A stretch of 64,000 bases of DNA from UBA7330 sp043554545 (GTDB lineage Bacteria; Bacteroidota; Bacteroidia; Cytophagales; Cyclobacteriaceae), in the NCBI GenBank assembly GCA_043554545.1, contig CP121337.1, positions 496,001 to 560,000 on the forward strand. Direction: 5' to 3'. The notes beneath the pieces are model-generated. The model was not told the origin of the DNA. It made no database searches and worked only from the letters and a program-made list of their open reading frames with translations. The position numbers and the translations under genes are program-made. Of the stretch, positions 17,812-27,700 are shown in pieces; positions within the stretch are counted from its first letter, which is position 1; the number at the start of each line of letters is the position of its first letter.

Positions 17812-19083
17812 ATGAAAGCCCAATTAATCAAATTGTTAAAAGTCCAACTGGTCATTACCCTCATGCTGATTTATGGGTGTGATACCATTCCTAGCTACAA
17901 TCCGACCAGAGATTTCAAGAGCATAGAAAAATCACTGATGACTCGGTTATTACTCGCAGAGGATAGCAGCATCATTGAATTGGAAGCAGGACATTATATT
18001 TTTAAGAATAGCCTGGTGCTGGATGGTAAAAAACACATCACTATCCGAGGAAAAGGAATCGATAAAACCGTTCTTTCATTTATCCTACAGGAAGATGGTG
18101 CAGAAGGCATACGGATTGCCAATTGTGAAAACATCGTATTGGAGGATTTCTCTGTTGAAGATGCTGCAGGAGACAACATCAAGGTAACAGATACCAAAGG
18201 AATTACCTTCAGGAGGATCAAATCAGCCTGGACGGGGGATATCAGTGAAGAGAATGGGGCATATGCATTGTATCCTGTCATTTGTACAGATGTACTCGTC
18301 GAAGCGTGTGAAGTACTTGGAGCCAGTGATGCAGGTATTTATGTAGGACAATCTGAAAATGTAATTATCAGGAATAACCTCGTATATTGGAACGTAGCAG
18401 GAATTGAAAGTGAAAACTCTGGTAATGTGGAGATTTATGGGAATAAATCTTATGAAAACACAGGCGGTATCCTGGTCTTCGACCTTCCGGGTCTTACCAG
18501 AAATGGAAGCAATGTGAAAGTCTATAATAATGAAGTGTATGACAACAATACCTTCAATTTTGCGCCGAAAGGGAATATCGTGGGGTCTGTACCTCCGGGT
18601 ACGGGCATTAACATCATGGCTACCAGAAATGTGGAAGTCTACGATAACAAACTCAGCAACAACAATACGGTAAGTGTAGGTATTGTCAGTTACGAATTGA
18701 TGATGGCGATGAAAAGTGAAGAGCCCGAAGAGGGAGCCGGAAAATCCAGTGCCCGTCGCATCAATAAGTATGAGAATGACACCAACTATGATCCGTATCC
18801 GGGAAGAGTATTTGTACATGACAATACCTACGCCAACGCAAGCTGGCTACCTGAATTGGGCAATGACTTCGGGAAGTTGTTTCTTATCAAATTCGGGCTC
18901 AGCAGACCCCATGTGGTCTGGGACGGCATACAGGGACCTGATTATTTGTTAAGCAATGGCGAGGTAAATCCTGATTATGTCATTTGCGTACAGGAGGATG
19001 GGATTAAAACGGCTGTGCTCGACGCTGCCAATAATTTTGAGGGACTTGAGACTAACCCAAAAAGTTTAGACTGCACGTTATAG
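17812..19083 (+). CDS. Parallel beta-helix lipoprotein, SO2929-like (TIGR03805 type)
   Basis: 423 residues from ATG 17812. That start is preferred over 17728 because it yields MKAQLIKLLKVQ followed by a lipobox (IYGC), a proper lipoprotein signal. The body is a series of right-handed beta-helix rungs (KHITIRGKGIDKTVLSF, NIVLEDFSVEDAAGDNIKV, VIIRNNLVYWNVAGIE, NVEVYDNKLSNNN). This matches the uncharacterised family usually found next to the diheme cytochrome that follows here after 1 bp. The fold suggests polysaccharide binding or processing at the cell envelope. Confidence 0.8.
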   Translation: MKAQLIKLLKVQLVITLMLIYGCDTIPSYNPTRDFKSIEKSLMTRLLLAEDSSIIELEAGHYIFKNSLVLDGKKHITIRGKGIDKTVLSFILQEDGAEGIRIANCENIVLEDFSVEDAAGDNIKVTDTKGITFRRIKSAWTGDISEENGAYALYPVICTDVLVEACEVLGASDAGIYVGQSENVIIRNNLVYWNVAGIESENSGNVEIYGNKSYENTGGILVFDLPGLTRNGSNVKVYNNEVYDNNTFNFAPKGNIVGSVPPGTGINIMATRNVEVYDNKLSNNNTVSVGIVSYELMMAMKSEEPEEGAGKSSARRINKYENDTNYDPYPGRVFVHDNTYANASWLPELGNDFGKLFLIKFGLSRPHVVWDGIQGPDYLLSNGEVNPDYVICVQEDGIKTAVLDAANNFEGLETNPKSLDCTL

Positions 19084-19084
19084 G

Positions 19085-20170
19085 ATGAATAGATCATTAT
19101 TTTTTCTGTTCTTGATACCCTGGCTATTTAACTGCCAGTCAAAAAAAGAGGATAAGCCCATCGTCTATGAAGCCGAGGTTTTTGATGAGCGTGTGTCACT
19201 TGCTTCACTGGGGTTTGAAAAGCTTTCGGATTATGGGTTTTTTGAAGGAACCATCAAAGAGCTCAAGCCAGGGCCAAATGTATTTCCCTACGAGCTTAAT
19301 TCACCGCTTTTTTCTGATTATGCTAAGAAGAAGCGATTTATTTACCTGCCAGAAGGGAGTGAAGTAGGTTATCATGAGACTGAAGTACTGGATTTTCCTG
19401 CGGGTACTGTACTGATCAAAAATTTCTATTATACGGATGATCAGCTAGTGGATTTTGGGCGAATCATTGAGACCCGGTTACTCATCCGGAAAGAGACTGA
19501 CTGGGTTGCACTACCATACATATGGAATGCGGAACAGACAGATGCCATACTAGAAATAACAGGAGGAAGACAGGAAGTCCTGTTGACAGGGAAAAAGCCA
19601 ATTAATTATCTAGTTCCAAACATGGCTCAGTGTAAGGGCTGTCATGAGCGGGAGGGTAAGATTGAGCCCATAGGGCCAAATGCCAGGCAGCTGAATAAGG
19701 TGATTAGCCATGGAGGTTGGTCATACAACCAGTTGCAAAGATTGAAACAGCTAGGGTTCCTGAAAAATCTACCGGATGAAAATATTCCAAAGCTGGTCAG
19801 CTGGGAAGATGAAAAATCCGGAAGTCTGGATGAGCGGTCAAGAGCCTATCTGGAGATCAACTGCGCCCATTGTCATCGAGTGGAGGGTCCGGCGAAAAAT
19901 TCAGGCCTCTACCTGATGGCCAGCAATACAAATGAAGAAGCAATAGGAATCATGAAAGCTCCGGTTGCTGCAGGAAAGGGCTCCGGAAATCTGAAATTTG
20001 ATATTGTTCCAGGAAAGCCTGATGAGTCTATCCTGATAAGGCGCATGAACTCTTCTGAAGCTGAGGTGATGATGCCTGAGTTGGGTAGAAAGCTGATCCA
20101 CAAAGAAGGCGTGGAGCTGATTAGGAATTGGATTGTAGGGATGGCTAGTGCCAATGGAAAAACTAAATAA
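19085..20170 (+). CDS. Diheme c-type cytochrome lipoprotein, SO2930/HNE_0200 family
   Basis: 361 residues. The lipobox LFNC (Cys17) predicts an envelope-anchored lipoprotein. Two heme-c attachment motifs are visible, CKGCH (183-187) and CAHCH (260-264). Conserved features of the family include NVFPYELNSPLFSDYAKKKRF near residues 64-84 and the late PGKPDESILIRRMNS segment. It starts 1 bp after the beta-helix gene; these two families are known to co-occur as neighbours (TIGR03805/TIGR03806), with no experimental function that I know of. It probably transfers electrons for a partner oxidoreductase. The gene runs directly into the tandem repeat tract. Confidence 0.85.
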   Translation: MNRSLFFLFLIPWLFNCQSKKEDKPIVYEAEVFDERVSLASLGFEKLSDYGFFEGTIKELKPGPNVFPYELNSPLFSDYAKKKRFIYLPEGSEVGYHETEVLDFPAGTVLIKNFYYTDDQLVDFGRIIETRLLIRKETDWVALPYIWNAEQTDAILEITGGRQEVLLTGKKPINYLVPNMAQCKGCHEREGKIEPIGPNARQLNKVISHGGWSYNQLQRLKQLGFLKNLPDENIPKLVSWEDEKSGSLDERSRAYLEINCAHCHRVEGPAKNSGLYLMASNTNEEAIGIMKAPVAAGKGSGNLKFDIVPGKPDESILIRRMNSSEAEVMMPELGRKLIHKEGVELIRNWIVGMASANGKTK

Positions 20171-21042
20171 GTATCGTCATTCCCATCCGACGATCGGAGG
20201 AGAAGGAATCTTGGTGTTAGCTTGAGTCTTAGACTCAGTTTTATTTATTAGTCTGTAGAGAAACGCTATGGACAGTTTTAAAGTGCATGTTCTCATTTTG
20301 CATCTCTCACCCCACAAGCCCTGGATAAATTATCTAATAACGCAGAGTCCCTGCCGGAGACTCTGCTGTGAAAAAAGTATCGTCATTCCGATCCGACGAT
20401 AGGAGGAGAAGGAATCTTGGTGTTAGCTTGAGTCATAGACTCAGTTTTATTTATTTAGTCTGTAGAGAAGCGCTACGGATAGTTTTAAAGTACATCTTCT
20501 CATTTTGCATCTCTCTCACCCCTCAAGCCCTGGATAAATTATCTAATAACGCAGAGTCCCTGCCGGAGACTCTGCTGTGAAAAAAGTATCGTCATTCCGA
20601 TCTGACGATAGGAGGAGAAGGAATCTTGGTGTTAGCTTGAGTCATAGACTCAGTTTTATTTATTAGTCTGTAGAGAAACGCTATGGATAGTTTTAAAGTG
20701 CATGTTCTCATATTGCATCTCTCACCCCACATGCCCTGAATAAATTATCTAATAACGCAGAGTCCCTGCCGGAGACTCTGCTGGGAAAACAAGCACCGTC
20801 ATTCCGATCCGACGATAGGAGGAGAAGGAATCTTGGTGTTAGCTTGAGTCTTAGACTCAGTTTTATTTATTAGTCTGTAGAGAAACGCTACGGATAGTTT
20901 TAAAGTACATGTTCTCATTTTGCATCTATCACCCCACAAGCCCTGGATAAATTATCTAATAACGCAGAGTCCCTGTCGGAGACTCTGCTGGGAAAATAAG
21001 CACCGTCATTCCGATCCGACGATAGGTGGAGAAGGAATCTTG
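20171..21042. repeat. Tandem array: four ~207-bp units plus a partial fifth
   Basis: Units begin at 20171, 20377, 20586, 20793 and 21000 (periods 206, 209, 207, 207); the last stops matching after about 43 bp. Each unit opens with CGTCATTCCGATCCGACGAT and GGAGAAGGAATCTT, a form of the short GTCAT...AATCT motif scattered in many Bacteroidetes genomes. It then contains a small palindrome (GAGTC...GACTC) and near its end a strong hairpin GCAGAGTC/GACTCTGC. The units differ by scattered substitutions and small indels. No conserved reading frame runs through them. The array starts at the stop codon of the diheme cytochrome gene. Confidence 0.95.
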
Positions 21043-21085
21043 TGCGTGTTGTGGAGGAATGAGAAGGGTAATTTTAATTTAACTC

Positions 21086-21154
21086 ACGATGTATGAGATT
21101 CTTCACTCCGCTATGCTCCGTTCAGATGACGCGTTTTTTTTACTCATACATCGT
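21086..21154. repeat. 69-bp MITE/REP-like element with 12-bp inverted ends
   Basis: ACGATGTATGAG (21086-21097) and its exact reverse complement CTCATACATCGT (21143-21154) bound a 45-bp core. Read on the minus strand, the core carries CGTCATCTGAACGGAGC and AGTGAAGAATCT, the inverse orientation of the same GTCAT...AATCT motif that opens each unit of the adjacent array. It looks like a small non-autonomous mobile or REP-type element between the array and the metallophosphoesterase gene. No transposase is nearby. Confidence 0.7.
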
Positions 21155-21204
21155 AGGATCACAACTGGTATGGGCACAACCTGGCCAGTTAATGTTGTAA
21201 TCCC

Positions 21205-22131
21205 TCACTCAAAATAAACAGGTTCAAAGTCAAAGATTTTATCATTTTTCAGGTCCATATTGATCTTTACCAAATGGATGTCCGGAGACCCAAATACCTG
21301 TAAGGCTGTGAAGTTGGTGAGTACATGGCCATTGTATCGCAAGGGTTGTGAAATAACATAGGTATGGGTATCGCCATAGATCGCCAAAACAGGCTTTTTG
21401 AAATCAAAAATCAATTGCTTCATTTCAGCCAGTATTTTCCTGTATCCATCGTCATCTTGATTGTTGAATATATTGGCATGAAAAGCAATCACGATACCTT
21501 TTGCCTTTTCTTTAGCAGCCTTTTTGAAGATCGTTCTTAACCAATGCAGGTCGGCAGCTTCCCGCTCAAGAAATTCCTGGTTATCTCCCTCTTCCTGAAA
21601 ATTATTGCTGGAACCGCAGATATGTATGGTGGAGAATAATATTTCTTTCTGTTTCCACATGGCATTCTCTACATATTTTTCATACGGCGCCATGGTACTT
21701 TGACTGGTGACTTTTATTTTATTTTTTCCAAAACTTTCGTTTGGATTGATAAACATGGTTTTTCTTAAATAATTAAGCCGTTCCTCAGCATCATATCCAC
21801 CACAGGATTCCCGATCGCAATCGGTCCATTCATTGTCACCTGGTATGTATATAAGTGGTTGATTGAATTGGTTGAAATGTGCTAAGCTCTTTTTATAGAA
21901 ATCATCTGAGCAGTCTGAACTTCCGGATTTGGTATCTCCCACATGAATGGAAAAATCAGGATTTGTGATATTGATATGCTTTACGAGTTTATCATACTTT
22001 TCCAACTGATTATCAGCATAGGGCATATCGCCGAAGGCATAGATATAAGAAGGGTTGTTAGCTTTTTGAGCGGACACACCATAACTACAAAATATGATGA
22101 TAATCCCTGATAAGATTGATTTGAGATTCAT
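21205..22131 (-). CDS. Secreted calcineurin-like metallophosphoesterase
   Basis: 308 residues. A signal peptide (MNLKSILSGIIIIFCSYGVSAQ) is followed by a calcineurin-like core. Metal motifs are AFGDMPYADNQ (residues 31-41), HVGDTKSG, IPGDNEWTDCD in place of the usual GNH[DE], and AIYGDTHTYV in place of GHxH. The GDN and GDTHTY variants are typical of a Bacteroidetes/Proteobacteria subgroup of unknown substrate. It acts in the periplasm or outside. It is a single leftward gene after the repeat tract. Confidence 0.8.
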   Translation of the reverse strand: MNLKSILSGIIIIFCSYGVSAQKANNPSYIYAFGDMPYADNQLEKYDKLVKHINITNPDFSIHVGDTKSGSSDCSDDFYKKSLAHFNQFNQPLIYIPGDNEWTDCDRESCGGYDAEERLNYLRKTMFINPNESFGKNKIKVTSQSTMAPYEKYVENAMWKQKEILFSTIHICGSSNNFQEEGDNQEFLEREAADLHWLRTIFKKAAKEKAKGIVIAFHANIFNNQDDDGYRKILAEMKQLIFDFKKPVLAIYGDTHTYVISQPLRYNGHVLTNFTALQVFGSPDIHLVKINMDLKNDKIFDFEPVYFE

Positions 22132-22210
22132 AAATCAAACATGCTTAATTTTAAACTAATATATTTCTTTGGGATGGGATATTTGTTTTACATGCCAGCT
22201 CGAACAGGTA

Positions 22211-22450
22211 TTAATTGTTATCCGGCATCGCATCAAATTCCTGTTGTTTATCTTCAAACCACTTTTTCATCATGTCGGGCGCCTGCATCAGCTTTTGCAT
22301 TTCCTTCATGGCATTCAGGTGTGGCTCATCTCCTTTTTGAAACATTTCCATTCCATGGTTTTTACTTTGTTCTGCCATTTCTTCGAAGGTTTCGGCGTGA
22401 AATTTCAGGTCACATGCGCCATCAAGCTGTCTACAGGTCATCGTTTTCAT
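22211..22450 (-). CDS. DUF1059 family small protein
   Basis: 79 residues, a full-length DUF1059 protein: the N-terminal MKTMTCRQLDGACDLKF, then HAETFEEMAEQSKNHGMEMF, then a helical C-terminus MKEMQKLMQAPDMMKKW. Two cysteines (6 and 13) near the N-terminus are conserved in the family. It is cytoplasmic, with no signal peptide, and of unknown function. It lies between the metallophosphoesterase and an acetyltransferase gene, with no obvious operon partner. Confidence 0.85.
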   Translation of the reverse strand: MKTMTCRQLDGACDLKFHAETFEEMAEQSKNHGMEMFQKGDEPHLNAMKEMQKLMQAPDMMKKWFEDKQQEFDAMPDNN

Positions 22451-22556
22451 CGGGGTGTCATTTTGAAGTTGCTGTTTATTTTGATGATAACAAGTTATGC
22501 TTTTTCAGATAATTCCGCTAGTTGCTGAACACCTGACAACCTCTGAGGCTTTATCA

Positions 22557-23105
22557 TCACGACTTTATCTTAGCCCATTCAGATCTATTAATCCGGAAAA
22601 TATTCACAGGCATGTCTTTATATACTGACCTTTTAGTTTTAGTCATCCCATTTCTAATGGCTACTTTCTCCGATTTAGTATTATCAATGTGTATAATAGA
22701 GATCAAAGAATCGGTGAAGGAATTCGAGAAAGCAAAGTCACGGCATTTCATCGCTGCTTCAGTGGCATATCCTTTTCCCCAATATTTTGGGAGTATCGAA
22801 TAACCGACTTCAAGCTCCTTGATATTGTCAACATCCTGAATCAATAATCCGCATTGTCCGACAAGTTGATTGGTTGACTTATCTATCAATACGTTCATTC
22901 CACCAATGTCATTTTTATATCTATTTTGACATATTTCAAACCAACGCTCACACTGTGCTTGCGGAGTTGTCAGGTCAGCCATGCCCAGGAATCCGCCAGC
23001 TGTTTTATCATCTTTGAACAAATTAATCCAGACGCCGAAATCATCCTGTTCTAACAATCGAAATTTCAATCGGTCAGTTTCTTCTCCAGTTAATAAGTAT
23101 TTCAT
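22557..23105 (-). CDS. GNAT family N-acetyltransferase (RimJ/RimL type)
   Basis: 182 residues, the normal size for a RimJ/L-like GNAT. Visible motifs: ETDRLKFRLLEQDDF at the start, LVGQCGLLIQDVDNIKELEVGYSILPKYWGKGYATEAA with the acetyl-CoA binding WGKGYATEA, and IIHIDNTKSEKVAIRNGM, the last conserved helix. It acetylates an amine on a small molecule or protein N-terminus; the substrate is not predictable. It begins 11 bp after the methyltransferase stop and is probably the last gene of the 24598-22557 leftward run. Confidence 0.85.
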   Translation of the reverse strand: MKYLLTGEETDRLKFRLLEQDDFGVWINLFKDDKTAGGFLGMADLTTPQAQCERWFEICQNRYKNDIGGMNVLIDKSTNQLVGQCGLLIQDVDNIKELEVGYSILPKYWGKGYATEAAMKCRDFAFSNSFTDSLISIIHIDNTKSEKVAIRNGMTKTKRSVYKDMPVNIFRINRSEWAKIKS

Positions 23106-23116
23106 GCTTTATGTGA

Positions 23117-23740
23117 TTAAATCTTTCTGCCAATAAAACGAATGACTTTTCCTTTGCCATTGTGATAGATACCTTCTTTCAGTTCAATTGCTACCTCTTC
23201 AAGTTGAAGAATATCAAAATCAGTAAAATCATTCTTCACCCCATCCACAGTGAATAACATTTCCAATTTATCCGGTCCGCCGACACCCGGATTCTCTTTT
23301 CTCAGTGGCAGATGTCCCTGGCTAAAGCCTTCAAGAATAAGCAGGCCGCCAGGTTTTATCAAGGTTCCAATTCTTTGAAAGTATAAAGATCGTAAGGGAG
23401 GAGGTAAATGAGCATAAATCAGTGCAGCTGCATCAAATCTTTCATTGACTAAAGCTAAATCTGGCAATTCACCTACCTCATAATTAATCTCTACATTTTC
23501 ATTTTTTGCCAGTTTTAAGGCTTTGTTTTTCCCCTCGATGCTTGTGTCAAAGGCAAAGACTTCAAGCCCTTTTTTTGCAGCAAAAACAGCATTCCTTCCT
23601 TCTCCCTCAGCGGCCAGTAGTATTTTTCCTGTAAGGTCATAGTTGTTAATTATGTTTTTAAAAAATTCGTTTGGTGCTGTTCCGTATGCGTAATCTTCTT
23701 GTGCATATCGGCTATCCCACATGTTCGTAAAATCATTCAT
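23117..23740 (-). CDS. Class I SAM-dependent methyltransferase (TehB-like)
   Basis: 207 residues from ATG 23740 (MNDFTNMWDSRYAQED), preferred over 23770 because this start lies just past the stop of the upstream gene and gives the usual family N-terminus WDxRY. SAM-binding motif I is ILLAAEGEGRNAVFAAKKG, with AFDTSIEGKNKAL as motif II. The LPPPLRSLYFQRIGTLIKPGGLLILEGF stretch is typical of methyltransferases of the tellurite-resistance/thiopurine type. The substrate is unknown. Confidence 0.8.
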   Translation of the reverse strand: MNDFTNMWDSRYAQEDYAYGTAPNEFFKNIINNYDLTGKILLAAEGEGRNAVFAAKKGLEVFAFDTSIEGKNKALKLAKNENVEINYEVGELPDLALVNERFDAAALIYAHLPPPLRSLYFQRIGTLIKPGGLLILEGFSQGHLPLRKENPGVGGPDKLEMLFTVDGVKNDFTDFDILQLEEVAIELKEGIYHNGKGKVIRFIGRKI

Positions 23741-23750
23741 TGTTTTTGTA

Positions 23751-24233
23751 TCAGTCCTCGGAGTAATCAATGAGTGTAGTTTCCAGTAATTCCTTGAAAG
23801 GTGCTATTTTCTTGAGTAGCCGCTCTTTCGATTGATTGGAGCCAAGGAAAAGTTTTTCTTCAGATAGTTTTAAGTAGGCATCGTAGACCGTATTTGTTGC
23901 TGTTCTTTCTATTGGTCCTACGGCCATGCGTTGGCTTTCCTGTGATCTTTTAATAAAGATATTCTCAATGTAAGAATAGCTTTTCCATTTCCCTAAGCTA
24001 AAAATGATGGGGACATAGATAAGTGAGCGATACTGTTTTTTTTCGGTATTCATTTCTACCTGTTGACTTCCCAGAAGGAGGAACAGACCAACGAATAAAA
24101 CAACCATCCACAACAAGACCTTAAAAACCAGAGGAATAGATAACGTGTAAAACCCGGGAATCCCGAATAGGATAATCAAAGCGCCAGAAATCCTGAATTG
24201 TGGAAGCAGTAGGTATTCAACAAAGATTCTCAT
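23751..24233 (-). CDS. Membrane-associated protein, unknown function
   Basis: 160 residues from ATG 24233 (MRIFVEYLLLPQF). A longer frame extends to 24377 but would overlap the DUF1304 gene heavily and has an implausible Cys/Tyr/His-rich sequence. The start overlaps the DUF1304 stop as ATGA, indicating translational coupling. Two membrane helices are visible at about 15-35 and 38-60, followed by a cytoplasmic region like a membrane-anchored PH-like domain (YRSLIYVPIIFSLGKWKSY) and a helical tail. No family is recognised. Confidence 0.6.
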   Translation of the reverse strand: MRIFVEYLLLPQFRISGALIILFGIPGFYTLSIPLVFKVLLWMVVLFVGLFLLLGSQQVEMNTEKKQYRSLIYVPIIFSLGKWKSYSYIENIFIKRSQESQRMAVGPIERTATNTVYDAYLKLSEEKLFLGSNQSKERLLKKIAPFKELLETTLIDYSED

Positions 24234-24598
24234 TGGGCATGAATAAAAATAAGGACCAAAGTAATGATGGCGGGTATTCCCTGAATATAAAAAATCTTCT
24301 TGTCTGCGGTAAACGCTCCGAATATGCCTGCTACCGAAACACAAATAAGAAAGAAGGTAGCTACATGAATACGCCAATGAGGGTCTTCAATCAAATAAGT
24401 CCATAGCAATCCTGCTGAAAGGAAGGCATTATACAGGCCCTGATTGGCAGCGAGGCCTTTGGTTTGCAGAAAGAATTCCGGAGGAAATTTTTTGAATATT
24501 TTTCTTCCTAGAGTCGTCCAGGCAAAAGCTTCAAAGTAGAAGAAGTACAAATGCTGTGCGGCAATTATTCCAATGAGGATATTGATCAGGGTATGCAT
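24230..24598 (-). CDS. DUF1304 family membrane protein
   Basis: 122 residues with four hydrophobic helices. The family hallmarks are visible: HLYFFYFEAFAWTT with KIF in the first third, LAANQGLYNAFLSAGLLW in the second helix, and GIFGAFTADKKIFYIQGIPA in the last third. It is an integral inner-membrane protein of unknown function. It is first of a leftward run with the membrane protein (4-bp overlap), the methyltransferase and the acetyltransferase. Confidence 0.85.
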   Translation of the reverse strand: MHTLINILIGIIAAQHLYFFYFEAFAWTTLGRKIFKKFPPEFFLQTKGLAANQGLYNAFLSAGLLWTYLIEDPHWRIHVATFFLICVSVAGIFGAFTADKKIFYIQGIPAIITLVLIFIHAQ

Positions 24599-24720
24599 TT
24601 CTGTGATTTAAATTAAGGTTTTTAAGCCTATTTTCCTATTTTCAAATAAAGTGAACGAATAAGTTAGTCTTAAGAAGAACCCTGGATTATGAAATAGTTT
24701 GCTAGGTCTAAATGACAAAT

Positions 24721-27700
24721 TTAGATTTTGAGGTGTTTTAATAATTCATTTTCCTGGATTGGCTTAGTTAGACAGTCATCAAAGCCCATTTCCAGAAATT
24801 TTTCTATTTCAGTATCCATGGCATAAGCTGTTTGAGCTACTACTTTTACATTTGGATTGATCGCTTTGATTCTTCTCATCGTTTCCACTCCGTCAATACC
24901 TGGCATTCCTATATCCAATAGCACCAGGTTGATGCTTTTGATATTATTAGTGTATAAATCAATAGCTTCTTGTCCACTACTCGCAATGAAAGCATCTACC
25001 TTGTATTTTTTCATTTGTATCTTAAAATACAACTGGACAGATTTACTATCATCAGCGATTAAAACTTTATTGATAGTTTTACCAATTGGCTTTTGGCTAT
25101 TCTGATTACCAGAAACTTCCTCGCTAAGACCAGTTGAAAACCTTGGAATGGTAAATGAAAATGTTGATCCTACATTAGCTGTAGATGCTACCGATATTTT
25201 TCCGCCCATTTTATCAATGATGCTTTTACAGATGGCAAGTCCAAGTCCTACACCTTCTTGGTTTCTCGAATTATCTGACACTTGAGAAAATCGATCAAAA
25301 ATGCTATTTAGGAATGCTTTGTCTATACCAACTCCTTCATCTCTAATAGTGAATTTAATTTCTTGAGCCTTATGCGTATAACCAATCTCGATAATTCCCG
25401 TCTCAGAATATTTTATTGCATTGGTAATCAAGTTATGCAATACTTCACTTAATCTTACTTCATCCACTTCAACCAAATCCTTCTTAGACTTTTTTTCTGG
25501 CAAATTTAATTTGAGTTGAAGCGTTGTTTTTTTGGAATCGTTTGCTAGGAAACTTTTGTGTGTATCAAAGATCTTTTGAGCAAACTGATGCAAATCAATG
25601 CGTTTATTTTTTAAGACAATCTCTTGATTCTCAATCTTAGAGATGTTTAGTATATCATTGACCAGGGATAACAAATGTTCAGAATTATGCTGAATTTCAT
25701 TTATAAACAATTCCCTGTCTTTATCTTCAACCTGATCATTTAATAAATGCGAAAAGCCATATATAGCATTCAACGGAGTTCTTATTTCATGACTCATGTT
25801 TGACAAAAAAGTAGATTTTAATTGATCTGCTTCCTCAGCTTTCTTTTTAGCCTTGATTAATTCTTCCTCAGTTTCTTTTAATTCATTGATATTGACAATC
25901 GTGATTACCACCCCATCTATGGTTTTACTTGCAGTGATATACGGTATGATTCGAAGTAAATAGTAATTACCTTTATTATCTAAAACTTCCTTTTCAATTA
26001 AGCTTAATTTTTCAAGTACTTCTTGTGAATCATTTAGCATGGCCTCCTTGTCTTTCTCACTGAAGTTTGAGGCGAAGCTGGCTATGGGTCTTCCACGATC
26101 AGCATCTTCAAGTTCAAAGTGTTTCTTTAGTGAAGGGGTAAACTCTCTTATCCGTAAATTCAAATCCAGAAATAGGGTACCAATATCCGTGCTGTTTAGC
26201 AGGTTATTTACATCATTGTTTAACTGTTGTAATTCCTTGTTTTTATCTTGAAGCTCTGAATTTACAGTAAACAATTCTTCATTGACTGATTGTAATTCTT
26301 CGTTGGTGCTTTGCAGTTCTTCATTAGATGCCATTAACTCCTCATTGGACGACTGTAACTCCTCGTTGCTGGTTTCCAGTTCTTCAACTACATTTTTTAA
26401 TTCGCCTTTGGTTGTTTTTAACTCCACCTCAAGGTCTTCGTATTTTTGTTGTGAAATCTCGTCAAGAGGTACTTCTTTAATAACCATTGCATCCTGCTCA
26501 ACCTTATTATCTTCAGTGAATTGCAGGACATAGGTATCAGTTAATTCTTCAGTGCCTCTAGTTTTATGAAGGGTAATGTCAAAAGTATATGTGGTATTGT
26601 TTTTTGTATGGATAACATCTTTAATGGTAATGTCTCTATTTTCTCTTTCCAGTTTCCTGATGCCACTTCTTATGGTATTGGCGATGTTTTGGCTGACAAA
26701 TTTTAACAAGTTATTCTGGAATATACCCGATTTCAGGGTTAATCGGTCGCCAATGTCGCCTGCAATAAATAGTACATTAAATTCCTTGTCAATAAAAATG
26801 GAGTTTGGGCTAAATTTCTCACTCAAGTATTTATGGAAGATTACTTCGGGATTCACTTTGTTGTGTTGGTCTTGAGAGAAAGAAATCCGGTTGTTGGATT
26901 TATAATTGAATGCATTTGTTTTATTATCATCACTCAATTGTGAGGGTATCATTTTCTTGTCTGAAATATTCTGAAATATTTTCCATTTCGTATCTATGGC
27001 ATCAAATTTTTTAGAGATTTCGCCAAGTGATTCACTGTTACCGAGAAACAGATAACCAGATTTATTTAATGAAAAATGGAAACGCTGCATTATTTTGGCC
27101 TGAATCTTATTGTCTAAATAAATGAGTAAGTTTCGACAAGAAATCAAATCCATTTTAATAAATGGTGGGTCCACAAATATATTGTGACTTGAGAATACAA
27201 TTTTTTCACGGATGCGTTTAATGATCTGAATTTTATCGCTCGTTTTCACAAAGTATTGCTCCAAATAATTCTTGTTAATTTCGTTTGCGATATTGATAGA
27301 ATATGAGCCTCTACTGGCGATTTCCAAAGCATTGGTATCAATATCTGTCGCAAATATTTTGAAGTCTACGTTCAGTTTTTTTTCTCTGATGTAAAGGTCG
27401 AATAAGATAGCGATTGAGTATGCCTCTTCTCCGGTGGAACATCCAGCTGTCCACACCCTGATCGTTTCTGAAGGCTTTTTGGAATGACAAATAGCAGGGA
27501 TAATTTTATTTTCCAGGATTTTGTAAGCTTCTTCGTCACGAAAGAAATGGGTAACGCCAATTAGAAAATCCTGTTTTAAGGCTATTTTCTCCTGCTCGTT
27601 ACTTTTAAGAAAAGTGAGATAATCATATACTTGATCAATATTGTTAAGGCTCATCCTTTTTTCAAGCCGTCTTAAAAGGGTGTTTTTTTTATATTCTCGA

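Noticed and set aside
20368..20580. Open frame of 70 codons inside the tandem repeat tract
   Set aside because: It spans a repeat unit, is not kept in the other units and has no protein-like features; it is a shadow of the repeat.
20171..21042. CRISPR array
   Set aside because: Units of about 207 bp repeat throughout with no short repeat/unique spacer pattern and no cas genes nearby.
23751..24377. Long version (208 codons) of the membrane protein gene
   Set aside because: The first 48 codons overlap the DUF1304 gene and read as nonsense; the ATGA overlap at 24230-24233 gives a better start.
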